Assembly (NCBI RefSeq): GCF_028728065.1 | Contig: NZ_CP117812.1 | Coordinates: 2,108,001-2,172,000 of the forward strand | Source: Lentisphaera profundi | GTDB taxonomy: Bacteria; Verrucomicrobiota; Lentisphaeria; Lentisphaerales; Lentisphaeraceae | DNA: 64,000 bases | Reading direction: 5' to 3' | Shown: piece by piece, positions 17,220 through 26,486 of the stretch | How the letters are laid out: each line of letters starts with the position of its first letter | How positions within the stretch are numbered: position 1 is the first letter of the stretch | Notes under the pieces: generated by a model | Told to the model about the DNA's origin: nothing | What the model saw: the letters and a program-made list of their open reading frames with translations, nothing else | The model's database searches: none | Program-made: the position numbers and the translations under genes

Positions 17220-18422
17220 CTAAGCTTTAAGGATGAGGCTTTCCATTTGTCGGAAGGCCACGTGCTTCTGCCAGCTTACTACCTGATCTTTTTGCGCGAA
17301 GCGCAAATGAGGAAATGCTTTCAGCAATTTCTCAAGGGAAATTGCGCCTTCCATACGTGCTAAATAGGCACCTGTACACAAATGCTTGCCGAAGCCAAAA
17401 CTTAAGTGCTTATTCGGCGAACGATCTATTCTAAATTCACTGGGATGATCAAAGACTTGAGGATCTCTATTCGCGGCATTGATGAATGGCACGACTTTTT
17501 GACCTTTTTTTATTGTTACTCCGCCTAAGATATAATCTGCTGTCGCCACTCGGGCTAAATTTTGTACAGGTGATTCAAAACGCAAAATTTCTTCCACCGC
17601 ACTATCAATCAAAGAAAAATCCATCATCAACTTTTCTTTTTCATTAGGGTGACGTAATAAAGTATAAATTCCATTGACAATGAGTTGTGTGGTCGTTTCA
17701 TGACCTGCCACTAACATCAAGGTCAAAGTCGATATGATTTCTTTTTCACTGAGTCCACTATCGAATAAACTCTTTGCTAGAGAGCCTTCTAGCAAAAGCT
17801 CTGGCGTCGCTAGTAATTTTTTCAAAAACTCCGTGATTTCCACTGCAGCAACAAGGCAACGTTTTGCACATTCAGGATCTGGATTACTCGCCAAATTAAA
17901 AACTTGACTCAAATCTCCTGAGACAGCCTTAAACCAATCAACTTTATCATCAGGGACACCGAGGATCCAAGCAATCAGTGTAGCAGGAAAGGGATAGGCA
18001 AAATCAGTAACGAGGTCAAATTCATCTTTCTTTGCCATCTCCGCAATGAGTTCATCGCAAATCTCTTCGATGCGCCTGCGCATACTCTCGCTAAAAGATG
18101 TGGTAAAAGTCTTATTTAAAACTGTTCTTATACGCTTATGATCATCGCCATCTAGCATAATCGCCCAATAACGCATATTCTCCAAAATGGGAGACATCGC
18201 CTTTTGCTGTTCAGGACTCAAGCGATTAAAGAGTAGATTGAGCTTATCAGAGGAAAAAACACTCGACATCGCCACTTCTTTCACAAGCTCGTAAGAGGTG
18301 ATTACCCAACCATCGAAAGCCTCACTCCAATGAACGGGCTCATTCGCTCTCAACTTATCAAAATGTGGATAAGGATTATCGAAAAAATCCCCTTTCCAAG
18401 GATTAAAACTTTCTAGCTTCAT
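17220..18422 (-). CDS. Cytochrome P450
   Basis: A 400-aa soluble bacterial P450. It has the I-helix oxygen-activation motif AGHETT (239-244), the K-helix ExxR (Glu278-Arg281) and the heme-binding loop FGFGKHLCTG, with Cys349 as thiolate ligand. The ORF extends to an upstream TTG, but the ATG at 18420-18422 is chosen. Sequence alone does not give the substrate; it needs external ferredoxin/reductase partners, none of which are adjacent. It lies eight bases after the PhnA gene stop, as the last gene of the TauE/SafE - PhnA - P450 group. Confidence 0.93.
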   Translation of the reverse strand: MKLESFNPWKGDFFDNPYPHFDKLRANEPVHWSEAFDGWVITSYELVKEVAMSSVFSSDKLNLLFNRLSPEQQKAMSPILENMRYWAIMLDGDDHKRIRTVLNKTFTTSFSESMRRRIEEICDELIAEMAKKDEFDLVTDFAYPFPATLIAWILGVPDDKVDWFKAVSGDLSQVFNLASNPDPECAKRCLVAAVEITEFLKKLLATPELLLEGSLAKSLFDSGLSEKEIISTLTLMLVAGHETTTQLIVNGIYTLLRHPNEKEKLMMDFSLIDSAVEEILRFESPVQNLARVATADYILGGVTIKKGQKVVPFINAANRDPQVFDHPSEFRIDRSPNKHLSFGFGKHLCTGAYLARMEGAISLEKLLKAFPHLRFAQKDQVVSWQKHVAFRQMESLILKA

Positions 18423-18430
18423 CAAAAACT

Positions 18431-19042
18431 CTAATTACTCTTTTTCAAGAAGCAGGCTTTTAAAACAATTTTTGTTCCGCTAACGCGCCCTTCTACATGC
18501 TCTGGATTGGTACATAAATGAATATTTTTCACTGCCGTTCCACGCTTAGCTGTAAAACTTGCGCCGCGAACATCTAAATCTTTTATAATATGAACTGAGT
18601 CACCTTCAAATAAGGGATCATTATTACTATCGAAATGAGTCGCTTTTTTCTTTGTGCCATCATCTTCAGCCCATTCAAGAACTTCTTCCTCTAGGTAAAG
18701 CTGTTCTTTTAAATCTTGCGCCCAGCTTTCTGCTTTGAGATGACCTAACAAACGCCAAATCAAAACCTGTACCGCCGGCTCTTCAGTCCATGCCGTTTCA
18801 TTGAGGCAATGCCAGTGGTTCACATTAATTTCAGCTGGGTCCTCCACTTGCGTTTTACAAACTTCACAGATCATTGCGCATTTCGCATACTCTGGATCAG
18901 CCACTGGAGCAACTTCAAAAATTTCTAAACTGGTGCTCTCACCACAGAGCTCACATAAAGACTTGCAGCGACGCGCCAAATCTTTACCATATAAACTTAC
19001 GACTTGCTTACGTGCTTCGAATTCATCTTTTCCCTTAGCCAT
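18431..19042 (-). CDS. PhnA/YjdM family zinc-ribbon protein
   Basis: A 203-aa protein. The N-terminal half has paired Cys-x2-Cys zinc-ribbon motifs (CELC near 35, CEVC near 60). The C-terminal 70 residues match the PhnA domain: DSNNDPLFEGDSVHIIKDL, KRGTAVKNIHL, VSGTKIVLKACFLKK. The protein is longer than typical PhnA/YjdM (about 110 aa) because of an inserted acidic, Trp-containing middle region. Despite its name, PhnA has no proven role in phosphonate breakdown; the biochemical function is unknown. Gene order places it between the TauE/SafE transporter and P450 genes. Confidence 0.85.
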   Translation of the reverse strand: MAKGKDEFEARKQVVSLYGKDLARRCKSLCELCGESTSLEIFEVAPVADPEYAKCAMICEVCKTQVEDPAEINVNHWHCLNETAWTEEPAVQVLIWRLLGHLKAESWAQDLKEQLYLEEEVLEWAEDDGTKKKATHFDSNNDPLFEGDSVHIIKDLDVRGASFTAKRGTAVKNIHLCTNPEHVEGRVSGTKIVLKACFLKKSN

Positions 19043-19077
19043 GAGCGGGTTCTCCTTATAATATTATTTTCTTGACT

Positions 19078-19851
19078 CTACCCAAAGATAAGCTTTAAAC
19101 AAGAGGCAAAGACAAGTATTTGAACCATGATGCGGAATTTATCCTCTGGGATCAAATTCACGAGACGTACGCCGAGAAAACTTCCAATCAGTACCGCGGG
19201 AATTAATTTCGCATTTAAAATAAGTGTCTGAGTATTAATTGAATTCGCACCAAAAATCATCAGTGGGATTTTGACGTAATTAATAATCAGAAAAAACCAA
19301 GCCTTGGTTCCTATAAAAGTTTTTTTCGGCAACTTCATCATCAAGAAATATATAGCCATGATTGGCCCCGCCGCATTGGCTAGCATACTAGTAAAACCTG
19401 CCGCTACCCCTGCTATCCCTGCGGAAGTTTTACTCGTGGGGACTTCTTTGTGATTTTTACGCCATAAGCCAAAAGCCTGAACTAAGAGTACGATAACTCC
19501 CATGCTCGGCTTCATACTCGTACGAATGAAATCTCCTAAGAAGGTCCCTTCCTGCCTCCCAAAATAATAAATAAGTGTGGCACTCAGTAGACCAATTGCC
19601 ACCCATGGCATCAAACGCCAAATCTGCTTCCAATCAGCATGGTTCCGGTAATAAAAAACCGCAATCAAATCGGCTACACACAAGACGGGAAGTAATAAGC
19701 CCGCTGATTTCTCAGCAGGAAAAACCATCGCAAAAAGAGGCACGGCCAAAATCCCAATTCCTGTAATACCCGTCTTTGCAAAGCCTACAATCAGGGCACT
19801 CACATAAAGGATAATCCAATCCGAACCCGATAAGCTCTCAATAAAAGACAT
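19078..19851 (-). CDS. TauE/SafE-family (TSUP) membrane transporter
   Basis: A 257-aa integral membrane protein with about eight hydrophobic helices and the TauE/SafE pattern (early GFAKTGITGIG loop; AAGFTSMLANAAGPIMAIY in the middle repeat). The family moves sulfite, sulfoacetate or related organic sulfur anions. The direction and substrate cannot be told from sequence. It is the first gene of the three-gene minus-strand group with PhnA and P450, 35 bases upstream of the PhnA gene. Confidence 0.88.
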   Translation of the reverse strand: MSFIESLSGSDWIILYVSALIVGFAKTGITGIGILAVPLFAMVFPAEKSAGLLLPVLCVADLIAVFYYRNHADWKQIWRLMPWVAIGLLSATLIYYFGRQEGTFLGDFIRTSMKPSMGVIVLLVQAFGLWRKNHKEVPTSKTSAGIAGVAAGFTSMLANAAGPIMAIYFLMMKLPKKTFIGTKAWFFLIINYVKIPLMIFGANSINTQTLILNAKLIPAVLIGSFLGVRLVNLIPEDKFRIMVQILVFASCLKLIFG

Positions 19852-21447
<1,596 letters not shown>

Positions 21448-21470
21448 TAAATAGTTTAACTATTTAGCCC

Positions 21471-21504
21471 AAAGGCTTCTTTCTTCGGAAAGAAGCCTTT
21501 TTTT
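21471..21504 (+). terminator. Rho-independent terminator of eno
   Basis: Stem AAAGGCTTCTTT with AAAGAAGCCTTT closing a CTTCGG loop, then a T-run. Confidence 0.92.
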
Positions 21505-21545
21505 GTTTCCGACTTATGATTTTTATTGTACATAAACGGTCATTC

Positions 21546-21579
21546 AAAAAGTCACTTCCAAAGGAAGTGGCTTTTTTTT
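21546..21579 (-). terminator. Bidirectional terminator of the signalling operon
   Basis: Stem AAAAAGTCACTTCC with GGAAGTGGCTTTTT around a short loop. It lies immediately past the stop of the minus-strand receiver-kinase gene and has A and T runs on opposite sides, so it can also back up the eno terminator. Confidence 0.85.
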
Positions 21580-23695
21580 ATTCAGGGTCGATGACCATCG
21601 TTTTAAATGTATCAGACATGGCTTCAGAATATTCCTTATTATCCTTCAAGTCCACATACTCTGACCACCAATCTTTCGCAATTTGGCCGCCCCAATCATC
21701 TAAAGGAATCTTGTTTAACTCATCATACAAAATCCCCGCTGACTGTGGTCGCTTTTGAGGATCTTTCTCCAAACACCTCATTAAAATATCGGCAAACGCT
21801 TCTGGCATGTCAAAGCCTGCTGCCTCTCGGATATCTACGGGTTTATCTTGAATATGCTTTAGCATAACTGCCATCGGTGTTGGGGCATCAAAAACATGTG
21901 ATCCGGTTAAAGCTACATAAAATGTACACGCTAAGGAATAAATGTCCGCTAGGCCACTAAGCTCTTTACTCATTGCCGTCTCGGGCGCCATAAAGTTCGG
22001 CGTGCCTATAGGCTGTCCATTGGTCAAATTACTATCTTCGACTCCTGCATTTGAAACAATACCAAAATCCAAAACCTTTAAGAAGTCATATTCTTCTCCT
22101 AGCTTTGCGATAAAGAGATTATCCGGTTTAATATCTCGATGCACCATTCCTAAACGATGCGCTTCGGCTAAACTGCGGCAAGTTTGCTTCATGAGATAGA
22201 TTGCTCGACTTGACTTGATGGCTCCAAATTTATTGATTAATTCACCCAAACTCAAACCCTCAAGTAATTCCATTACATAATAGAATTCACCCATATCAGT
22301 GACACCATAATCATATAAAGTCACCGTGTGAGGCGATCGTAAATTCGCCGTAGATCTCGCCTCTCTATGAAAGCGCTGCAATAAAGTTTCTTTACTCAAC
22401 AATGCCGAATCCAAATTTTTGATGAGCTTTATCGCTGCCGGACGCGCCAATAATTTGTGCATCCCACGCCAAACCTCTCCCATCCCACCATCACCTAACA
22501 TCCCATCTAATTTGTAGGCACCAATGGTTTGCTCTCCCTCCAAGTCTTCTTTACTAATCTCTAAATAATTAGAGTCACTTTTAAAAACCGCTCTTTCAAT
22601 TAAATTCTCTAACTCACCAATATCTCCAGGCCAAGAATACTGAACCAGATTCTCAACACTATCTTTACTTAGGCCATCAATAGTCTTAGCTAATTTCAGA
22701 CCATACTTATTCGCATAGAATTTTGAAATTGCCTCAATATCGGAAGCGCGCTCATGCAGTCGTGGAATTTGAATGAAATTATCACATAAATACTCTATTA
22801 AATCGGAACTGATTTCCTTTTTTTCATAATCTCTATTCGTATGAAAAATAACTAAGCCTTCTTCAATATTTTTACGCGTCCAGTGATTTTTTATATATCC
22901 GATAATTCCTTGCTGTTTATCTAAAGGTAACTTATCTATTTGTTCAAAATAAATACATCCACCTTTAGCAAGGTCAAATTTTTCAAGGAGCTCATTATCG
23001 CTCTGTAAAACTTCAGACTCCCTTTGGTACATCAAGGCACAGTTTAACTGCACAAATGCTCGCTCATTAAACTTCGAGGCCTGATGAATTTCTCTCGCAA
23101 TTACATTTTCGCCACAACTAGGCTTACCTAATAACATCAGTGGCTTAGCCATAATCCCTGAGTGTTCAATCTTTTCTTTTAAATCCTGTAAAACCAGGCT
23201 ATCACCAAGCAATGGACCACTGAGTTCACGCTGAGCCTCTTTACCTAAATACTTGATTCGCTTTAACTCTTCTTCCAATAAGGAATTTTTGGCTTTTAAC
23301 TTTTCACTCAAATTCCTTAGACGCAGCTGTGTCTTAACTCGTGAAATAACCTCCTCTGCCTGAAAGGGCTTAGTAATGAAATCTACCGCTCCAAGATCCA
23401 AGCCTTTGACCTTATCCTCTACTTGACCTAATGCCGATAAAAAGATAATGGGAATATCTTTCGTCTCTTCTTCAGCCTTTAACTCCGCACAAACTGTATA
23501 ACCATCTTTATCTGGCATCATTACATCTAACAAAATGATGGATGGCTTTACTTTCTCCACGGTTGCAAGTGCCTGGACTCCGCCTTTTGCAATCAGTATT
23601 TTTTTGCCTAAAACCTGTAAAGTCTTGAATAAAACCTGTAAATTGTTAGCATTATCATCGACAATCAAGATCACTTCTTCGTCAACATCACTCAC
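21578..23695 (-). CDS. Response regulator: receiver + degenerate sigma-54-type AAA+ + Ser/Thr protein kinase
   Basis: A 705-aa three-domain protein. Residues about 5-125 form a receiver with acidic pair Asp13/14, phospho-acceptor Asp57 (LLDVMMP) and Lys109 (TKP). Residues about 160-385 align with the sigma-54 activator AAA+ domain (GPLLGDSLVLQDL, WPGDIGELENLIERAV), but the Walker A lysine is Glu (GKPSCGEN, 190-197), Walker B is FEQI instead of LDEI, and no GAFTGA loop is seen. Residues 394-675 form a complete Ser/Thr kinase (Lys423, HRDIKPDN 519-526, DFG 543-545). The GTG start at 23695 is chosen because AGAGG lies six bases upstream; an ATG at 23716 has no SD. It overlaps the histidine kinase gene by 8 bases, so phosphotransfer between the two is likely. 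Confidence 0.88.
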   Translation of the reverse strand: MSDVDEEVILIVDDNANNLQVLFKTLQVLGKKILIAKGGVQALATVEKVKPSIILLDVMMPDKDGYTVCAELKAEEETKDIPIIFLSALGQVEDKVKGLDLGAVDFITKPFQAEEVISRVKTQLRLRNLSEKLKAKNSLLEEELKRIKYLGKEAQRELSGPLLGDSLVLQDLKEKIEHSGIMAKPLMLLGKPSCGENVIAREIHQASKFNERAFVQLNCALMYQRESEVLQSDNELLEKFDLAKGGCIYFEQIDKLPLDKQQGIIGYIKNHWTRKNIEEGLVIFHTNRDYEKKEISSDLIEYLCDNFIQIPRLHERASDIEAISKFYANKYGLKLAKTIDGLSKDSVENLVQYSWPGDIGELENLIERAVFKSDSNYLEISKEDLEGEQTIGAYKLDGMLGDGGMGEVWRGMHKLLARPAAIKLIKNLDSALLSKETLLQRFHREARSTANLRSPHTVTLYDYGVTDMGEFYYVMELLEGLSLGELINKFGAIKSSRAIYLMKQTCRSLAEAHRLGMVHRDIKPDNLFIAKLGEEYDFLKVLDFGIVSNAGVEDSNLTNGQPIGTPNFMAPETAMSKELSGLADIYSLACTFYVALTGSHVFDAPTPMAVMLKHIQDKPVDIREAAGFDMPEAFADILMRCLEKDPQKRPQSAGILYDELNKIPLDDWGGQIAKDWWSEYVDLKDNKEYSEAMSDTFKTMVIDPE

Positions 23696-25172
23696 CTGAA
23701 ACCTCTTTATAATCATCTATTATTTTTTGTATCGCATCAAAATCAAAGGCATTAGCTTTTTCTAAAATAATTTCTTTTAAGCTCGCTTCACTGACTTGAT
23801 CACTCAGCTTCATTGCCAAGGTCTCTAATTCACTAAAGTCACCCAAGATGGTGGCTTGCTCTAAGTCTTTCAACCAAGCTTGATCTAAGGAAAGTTCTTT
23901 CATTTCCAAAACTGGAACTCCATGAGCTACTTCTTCCAAGCTCACCTTAGCTAAGGAGCCCTCGGTTTTTTCTCCTAGCTTAGCGACTCCTTCAAATTTA
24001 GCGGGGTGCGTAAACCAAAAACTACTGCCCTTGCCCTCTTCACTTTCCAAACCGATCTCGCCACCTAATGCTTCCACTAGCTTCACACAGATCGCTAGAC
24101 CTAAACCGGTCCCACCTTCTTTCCTTCCTCCCTCATCCTGCCTAAAGGCCTCAAAAACTCTTTTTTGTTTCTCTGCGGGAATTCCTATCCCGGTATCGAT
24201 CACTAAAAACTTAAGATATTGACCTTGGATTTCAACTTTGAGATCCACACTGCCTGTCGATGTATATTTAACGGCATTCCCTACTAAGTTAACTAAAATC
24301 TGCCGTAACTTAGTCACGTCAGACTGAATATATTGCGGTATCTCTGGATTAAGAGAATGACCTAAACTCAAGTTTTTCTCTAAAGCTTTGTACCTTAAAA
24401 TATCCTCAGTCTCATTGACGATCCTACTGATATCTACCTCGTCATAAAAAAGTTCTAATTTGCCTGCTTCAATTTTTGAGATATCTAAAATATCATTAAT
24501 CACCGTCAGCAAATGCTCACCACAATTCATTATCCCCTTCAAACTGCTTTGGTACTTAGTCTGGAGGTCCGGGGAATTTTGCAATACTTGGGTATAACCC
24601 AACACTCCATTTAAAGGGGTTCGTAATTCATGACTCATATTTGACAAAAATTGACTCTTTTCCACATTCGCTTTTTCCGCTTCGGCTCGTGCTTTCTCGG
24701 CTTCTTGTGTTCGTTGAAAAACTTTCTCTTCTAATAAAGTTCCATGATCAGCTAGCTCAGCATTCTTGTGCTCCAATTCTAACAATAGCTCCTCTACGGT
24801 TTTCTTGTTGAAGCTTCCACGGATACCTTCGACTTCTTGCTCAATCATCTGGAAGTCAGTCCCCAAAAAATCTTTCAAAATCAGCTTGTCGCCCTTATCA
24901 CAAACTTCTGTGAAAAAGACTTCAAAAGGGAGATTCAATTTGTTTTCTCGGCTTAATTCTAAACATAAGTAGGCACCCATCGACTGCCTCTCAATTTTTA
25001 TTAAAAGCTCAGTTTTGCAATCCAATTGCCTGAGTAATTCCGAGAGGAAACTCACTTTGCGTGAACAGCAAACTTCCTCAAAAGCAAACATTTTAAAAAG
25101 CGTATAGAATTTTTTCCTCAAAGCCAAAACACAGGCTTCCGCTTTCACCGTCACATTGCCTAATACAATCAT
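23688..25172 (-). CDS. Sensor histidine kinase of the stressosome operon
   Basis: A 494-aa soluble histidine kinase without transmembrane helices. Residues about 1-115 may be a degraded RsbT/anti-sigma-type ATPase fold (the pattern FLSELLRQL resembles RsbT's SELAxNI). A coiled coil (130-170) leads to the HisKA domain with His181 (SHELRTPLNG), then HATPase_c with N-box VNLVGNAVKYT, DTGIGIP and GGTGLGLAI. A C-terminal helical tail of about 95 residues ends the protein. The chosen ATG (25170-25172) overlaps the RsbX-like stop as ATGA, with AGGGG upstream. There is no receiver domain of its own; the next gene supplies one. Confidence 0.88.
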   Translation of the reverse strand: MIVLGNVTVKAEACVLALRKKFYTLFKMFAFEEVCCSRKVSFLSELLRQLDCKTELLIKIERQSMGAYLCLELSRENKLNLPFEVFFTEVCDKGDKLILKDFLGTDFQMIEQEVEGIRGSFNKKTVEELLLELEHKNAELADHGTLLEEKVFQRTQEAEKARAEAEKANVEKSQFLSNMSHELRTPLNGVLGYTQVLQNSPDLQTKYQSSLKGIMNCGEHLLTVINDILDISKIEAGKLELFYDEVDISRIVNETEDILRYKALEKNLSLGHSLNPEIPQYIQSDVTKLRQILVNLVGNAVKYTSTGSVDLKVEIQGQYLKFLVIDTGIGIPAEKQKRVFEAFRQDEGGRKEGGTGLGLAICVKLVEALGGEIGLESEEGKGSSFWFTHPAKFEGVAKLGEKTEGSLAKVSLEEVAHGVPVLEMKELSLDQAWLKDLEQATILGDFSELETLAMKLSDQVSEASLKEIILEKANAFDFDAIQKIIDDYKEVSGE

Positions 25173-25738
25173 ATTTTCACCCCTAAGCACCCCATATCAT
25201 CAGTCATTTTACCAAAGTCGCGCACTGCCCGATGTACTATCGCATCTATATTTTCATGCTCTAATATGAGCAATCGTTTATTATTCAAATTCTTTATGCC
25301 ATCAGTGTGTAATAATAAAACATCATTCTCCATTAGCTTAACTGATTGTGTGAAATAGCTGCCTTTCCTATGCCCCAACATGCCATCTTTTGACACAAAA
25401 CTTTTACTCACTCCGTTTAAAAAATAGTGGCACAATACATTACCCATTGCAGAGAAATGTAATTTATTATTCATGTCAATAATTAAAACACCTGCAGCAC
25501 AACCCACTGTTCCAGAACAAATATCATTAAGTTCATCTAAGTAATTCTCTACTGTTTTACTCTCTTCAAAAACCATGAGATTTTTAATTTTATCCACGAG
25601 CAGAGCCGCAAGTTCTCCATGCCCAGTAACATCAATCAAAATGGCAACTTGACTCCCATTCTCAAATTCTTCATGATGACCCCAGTCTCCACATCGGCGC
25701 TCTCCCATTAAAGCTTGAGTTTTTATGGCGAATTTCAT
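25169..25738 (-). CDS. RsbX-like PP2C-family phosphatase
   Basis: A 189-aa SpoIIE/PPM-type phosphatase of RsbX size and position. Metal-binding motifs are GD at 17-18, IDVTGHG with Asp36, HTDG at 144-147 and the final Asp pair in MTDDMGCLGV (180-181). In Bacillus, RsbX dephosphorylates RsbR and RsbS and so resets the stressosome. It is directly coupled at both ends: its ATG overlaps the RsbT stop (ATGA), and its stop overlaps the histidine kinase start (ATGA). Confidence 0.85.
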   Translation of the reverse strand: MKFAIKTQALMGERRCGDWGHHEEFENGSQVAILIDVTGHGELAALLVDKIKNLMVFEESKTVENYLDELNDICSGTVGCAAGVLIIDMNNKLHFSAMGNVLCHYFLNGVSKSFVSKDGMLGHRKGSYFTQSVKLMENDVLLLHTDGIKNLNNKRLLILEHENIDAIVHRAVRDFGKMTDDMGCLGVKI

Positions 25739-26130
25739 AAGGACTTCTCTGCGGTAATTGTAACTCCACAGCCTTCTTCTGATTCTATCTCCAAATGATC
25801 CATAATCCGCTTAATCCCGGGTAAACCGAGACCCAAACTACCAGACGTACTATAATTATCACATAAAGCATTCTCTATATCTGCGATACCTGGCCCATGG
25901 TCTTTTGAGTATACTTGTAAGTACTCACCATGACTATTTTGAGTAATGGTCAAGGATATTTTTCCTCTATCAGCATATTTATTGATATTTTGTGCGAGTT
26001 CAGAAAAAACAGTTAAAAACAAACTTTGCGAATGTTTATCTTTGATACATAAGCCCAACCACTCTTTTGCCTCAATAATACCAGTCGCGACTGATACATC
26101 ATCATATATATAACAATTAAGCTTATCCAT
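25735..26130 (-). CDS. rsbT: RsbT-like serine kinase / switch protein
   Basis: A 131-aa GHKL ATPase that matches RsbT over its full length: N-box SELAQNINKYA (43-53), G1 DHGPGI (77-82), and the RsbT-specific block CDNYSTSGSLGLGLPGIKRIMD (90-111). RsbT phosphorylates RsbR and RsbS in the stressosome; on release it activates a partner, which is the phosphatase RsbU in Bacillus. No rsbU gene is present. The downstream histidine kinase is the obvious candidate partner here; that is inference. It overlaps rsbS by 8 bases and the RsbX-like gene by 4. Confidence 0.94.
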   Translation of the reverse strand: MDKLNCYIYDDVSVATGIIEAKEWLGLCIKDKHSQSLFLTVFSELAQNINKYADRGKISLTITQNSHGEYLQVYSKDHGPGIADIENALCDNYSTSGSLGLGLPGIKRIMDHLEIESEEGCGVTITAEKSL

Positions 26131-26476
26131 TATTATTCACAATCGCTAAAGCCGCCTCGAGACTACCCGTAAATCGCATGCCTTTAAAATCATCAACTAA
26201 TTCCACCAAGGCACTGACCACTCCTGCATTTAAACCATGATTAATAACTGCAACGCCCATGATTTGCACTTTCCTCACCAAGGCACTACAACGCTCGTAC
26301 TCTGTTTTATCCATAACTTGATAGGCTGAATAATCTAAAATTAAATACTTCATATCATGCTCATCCAACTCTTTGAGTAGAAACTTACTGAATTCTAAAA
26401 AATCACTCTCCGGCAAATCACTCGGCATCGCATAGAGTAAATAATTATTGATAAAATGACCTGGAACTTGATTCAT
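26123..26476 (-). CDS. rsbS: RsbS-like STAS-domain stressosome scaffold
   Basis: A 117-aa single STAS-domain protein of RsbS size, lying between RsbR-like and RsbT-like genes. The fold pattern is retained (LILDYSAYQVMD, MGVAVINHG, AALVE-like helix), but the usual RsbS phosphosite segment VDSF reads MDKT (Asp56-Lys57-Thr58): the phosphorylated Ser position is Lys, with Thr next to it. In Bacillus, Ser59 of RsbS must be phosphorylated by RsbT to release RsbT. The change may shift phosphorylation to Thr58 or remove this control. The gene order, spacing and size still support rsbS. Confidence 0.82.
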   Translation of the reverse strand: MNQVPGHFINNYLLYAMPSDLPESDFLEFSKFLLKELDEHDMKYLILDYSAYQVMDKTEYERCSALVRKVQIMGVAVINHGLNAGVVSALVELVDDFKGMRFTGSLEAALAIVNNNG

Positions 26477-26486
26477 AAAGGCCCCC

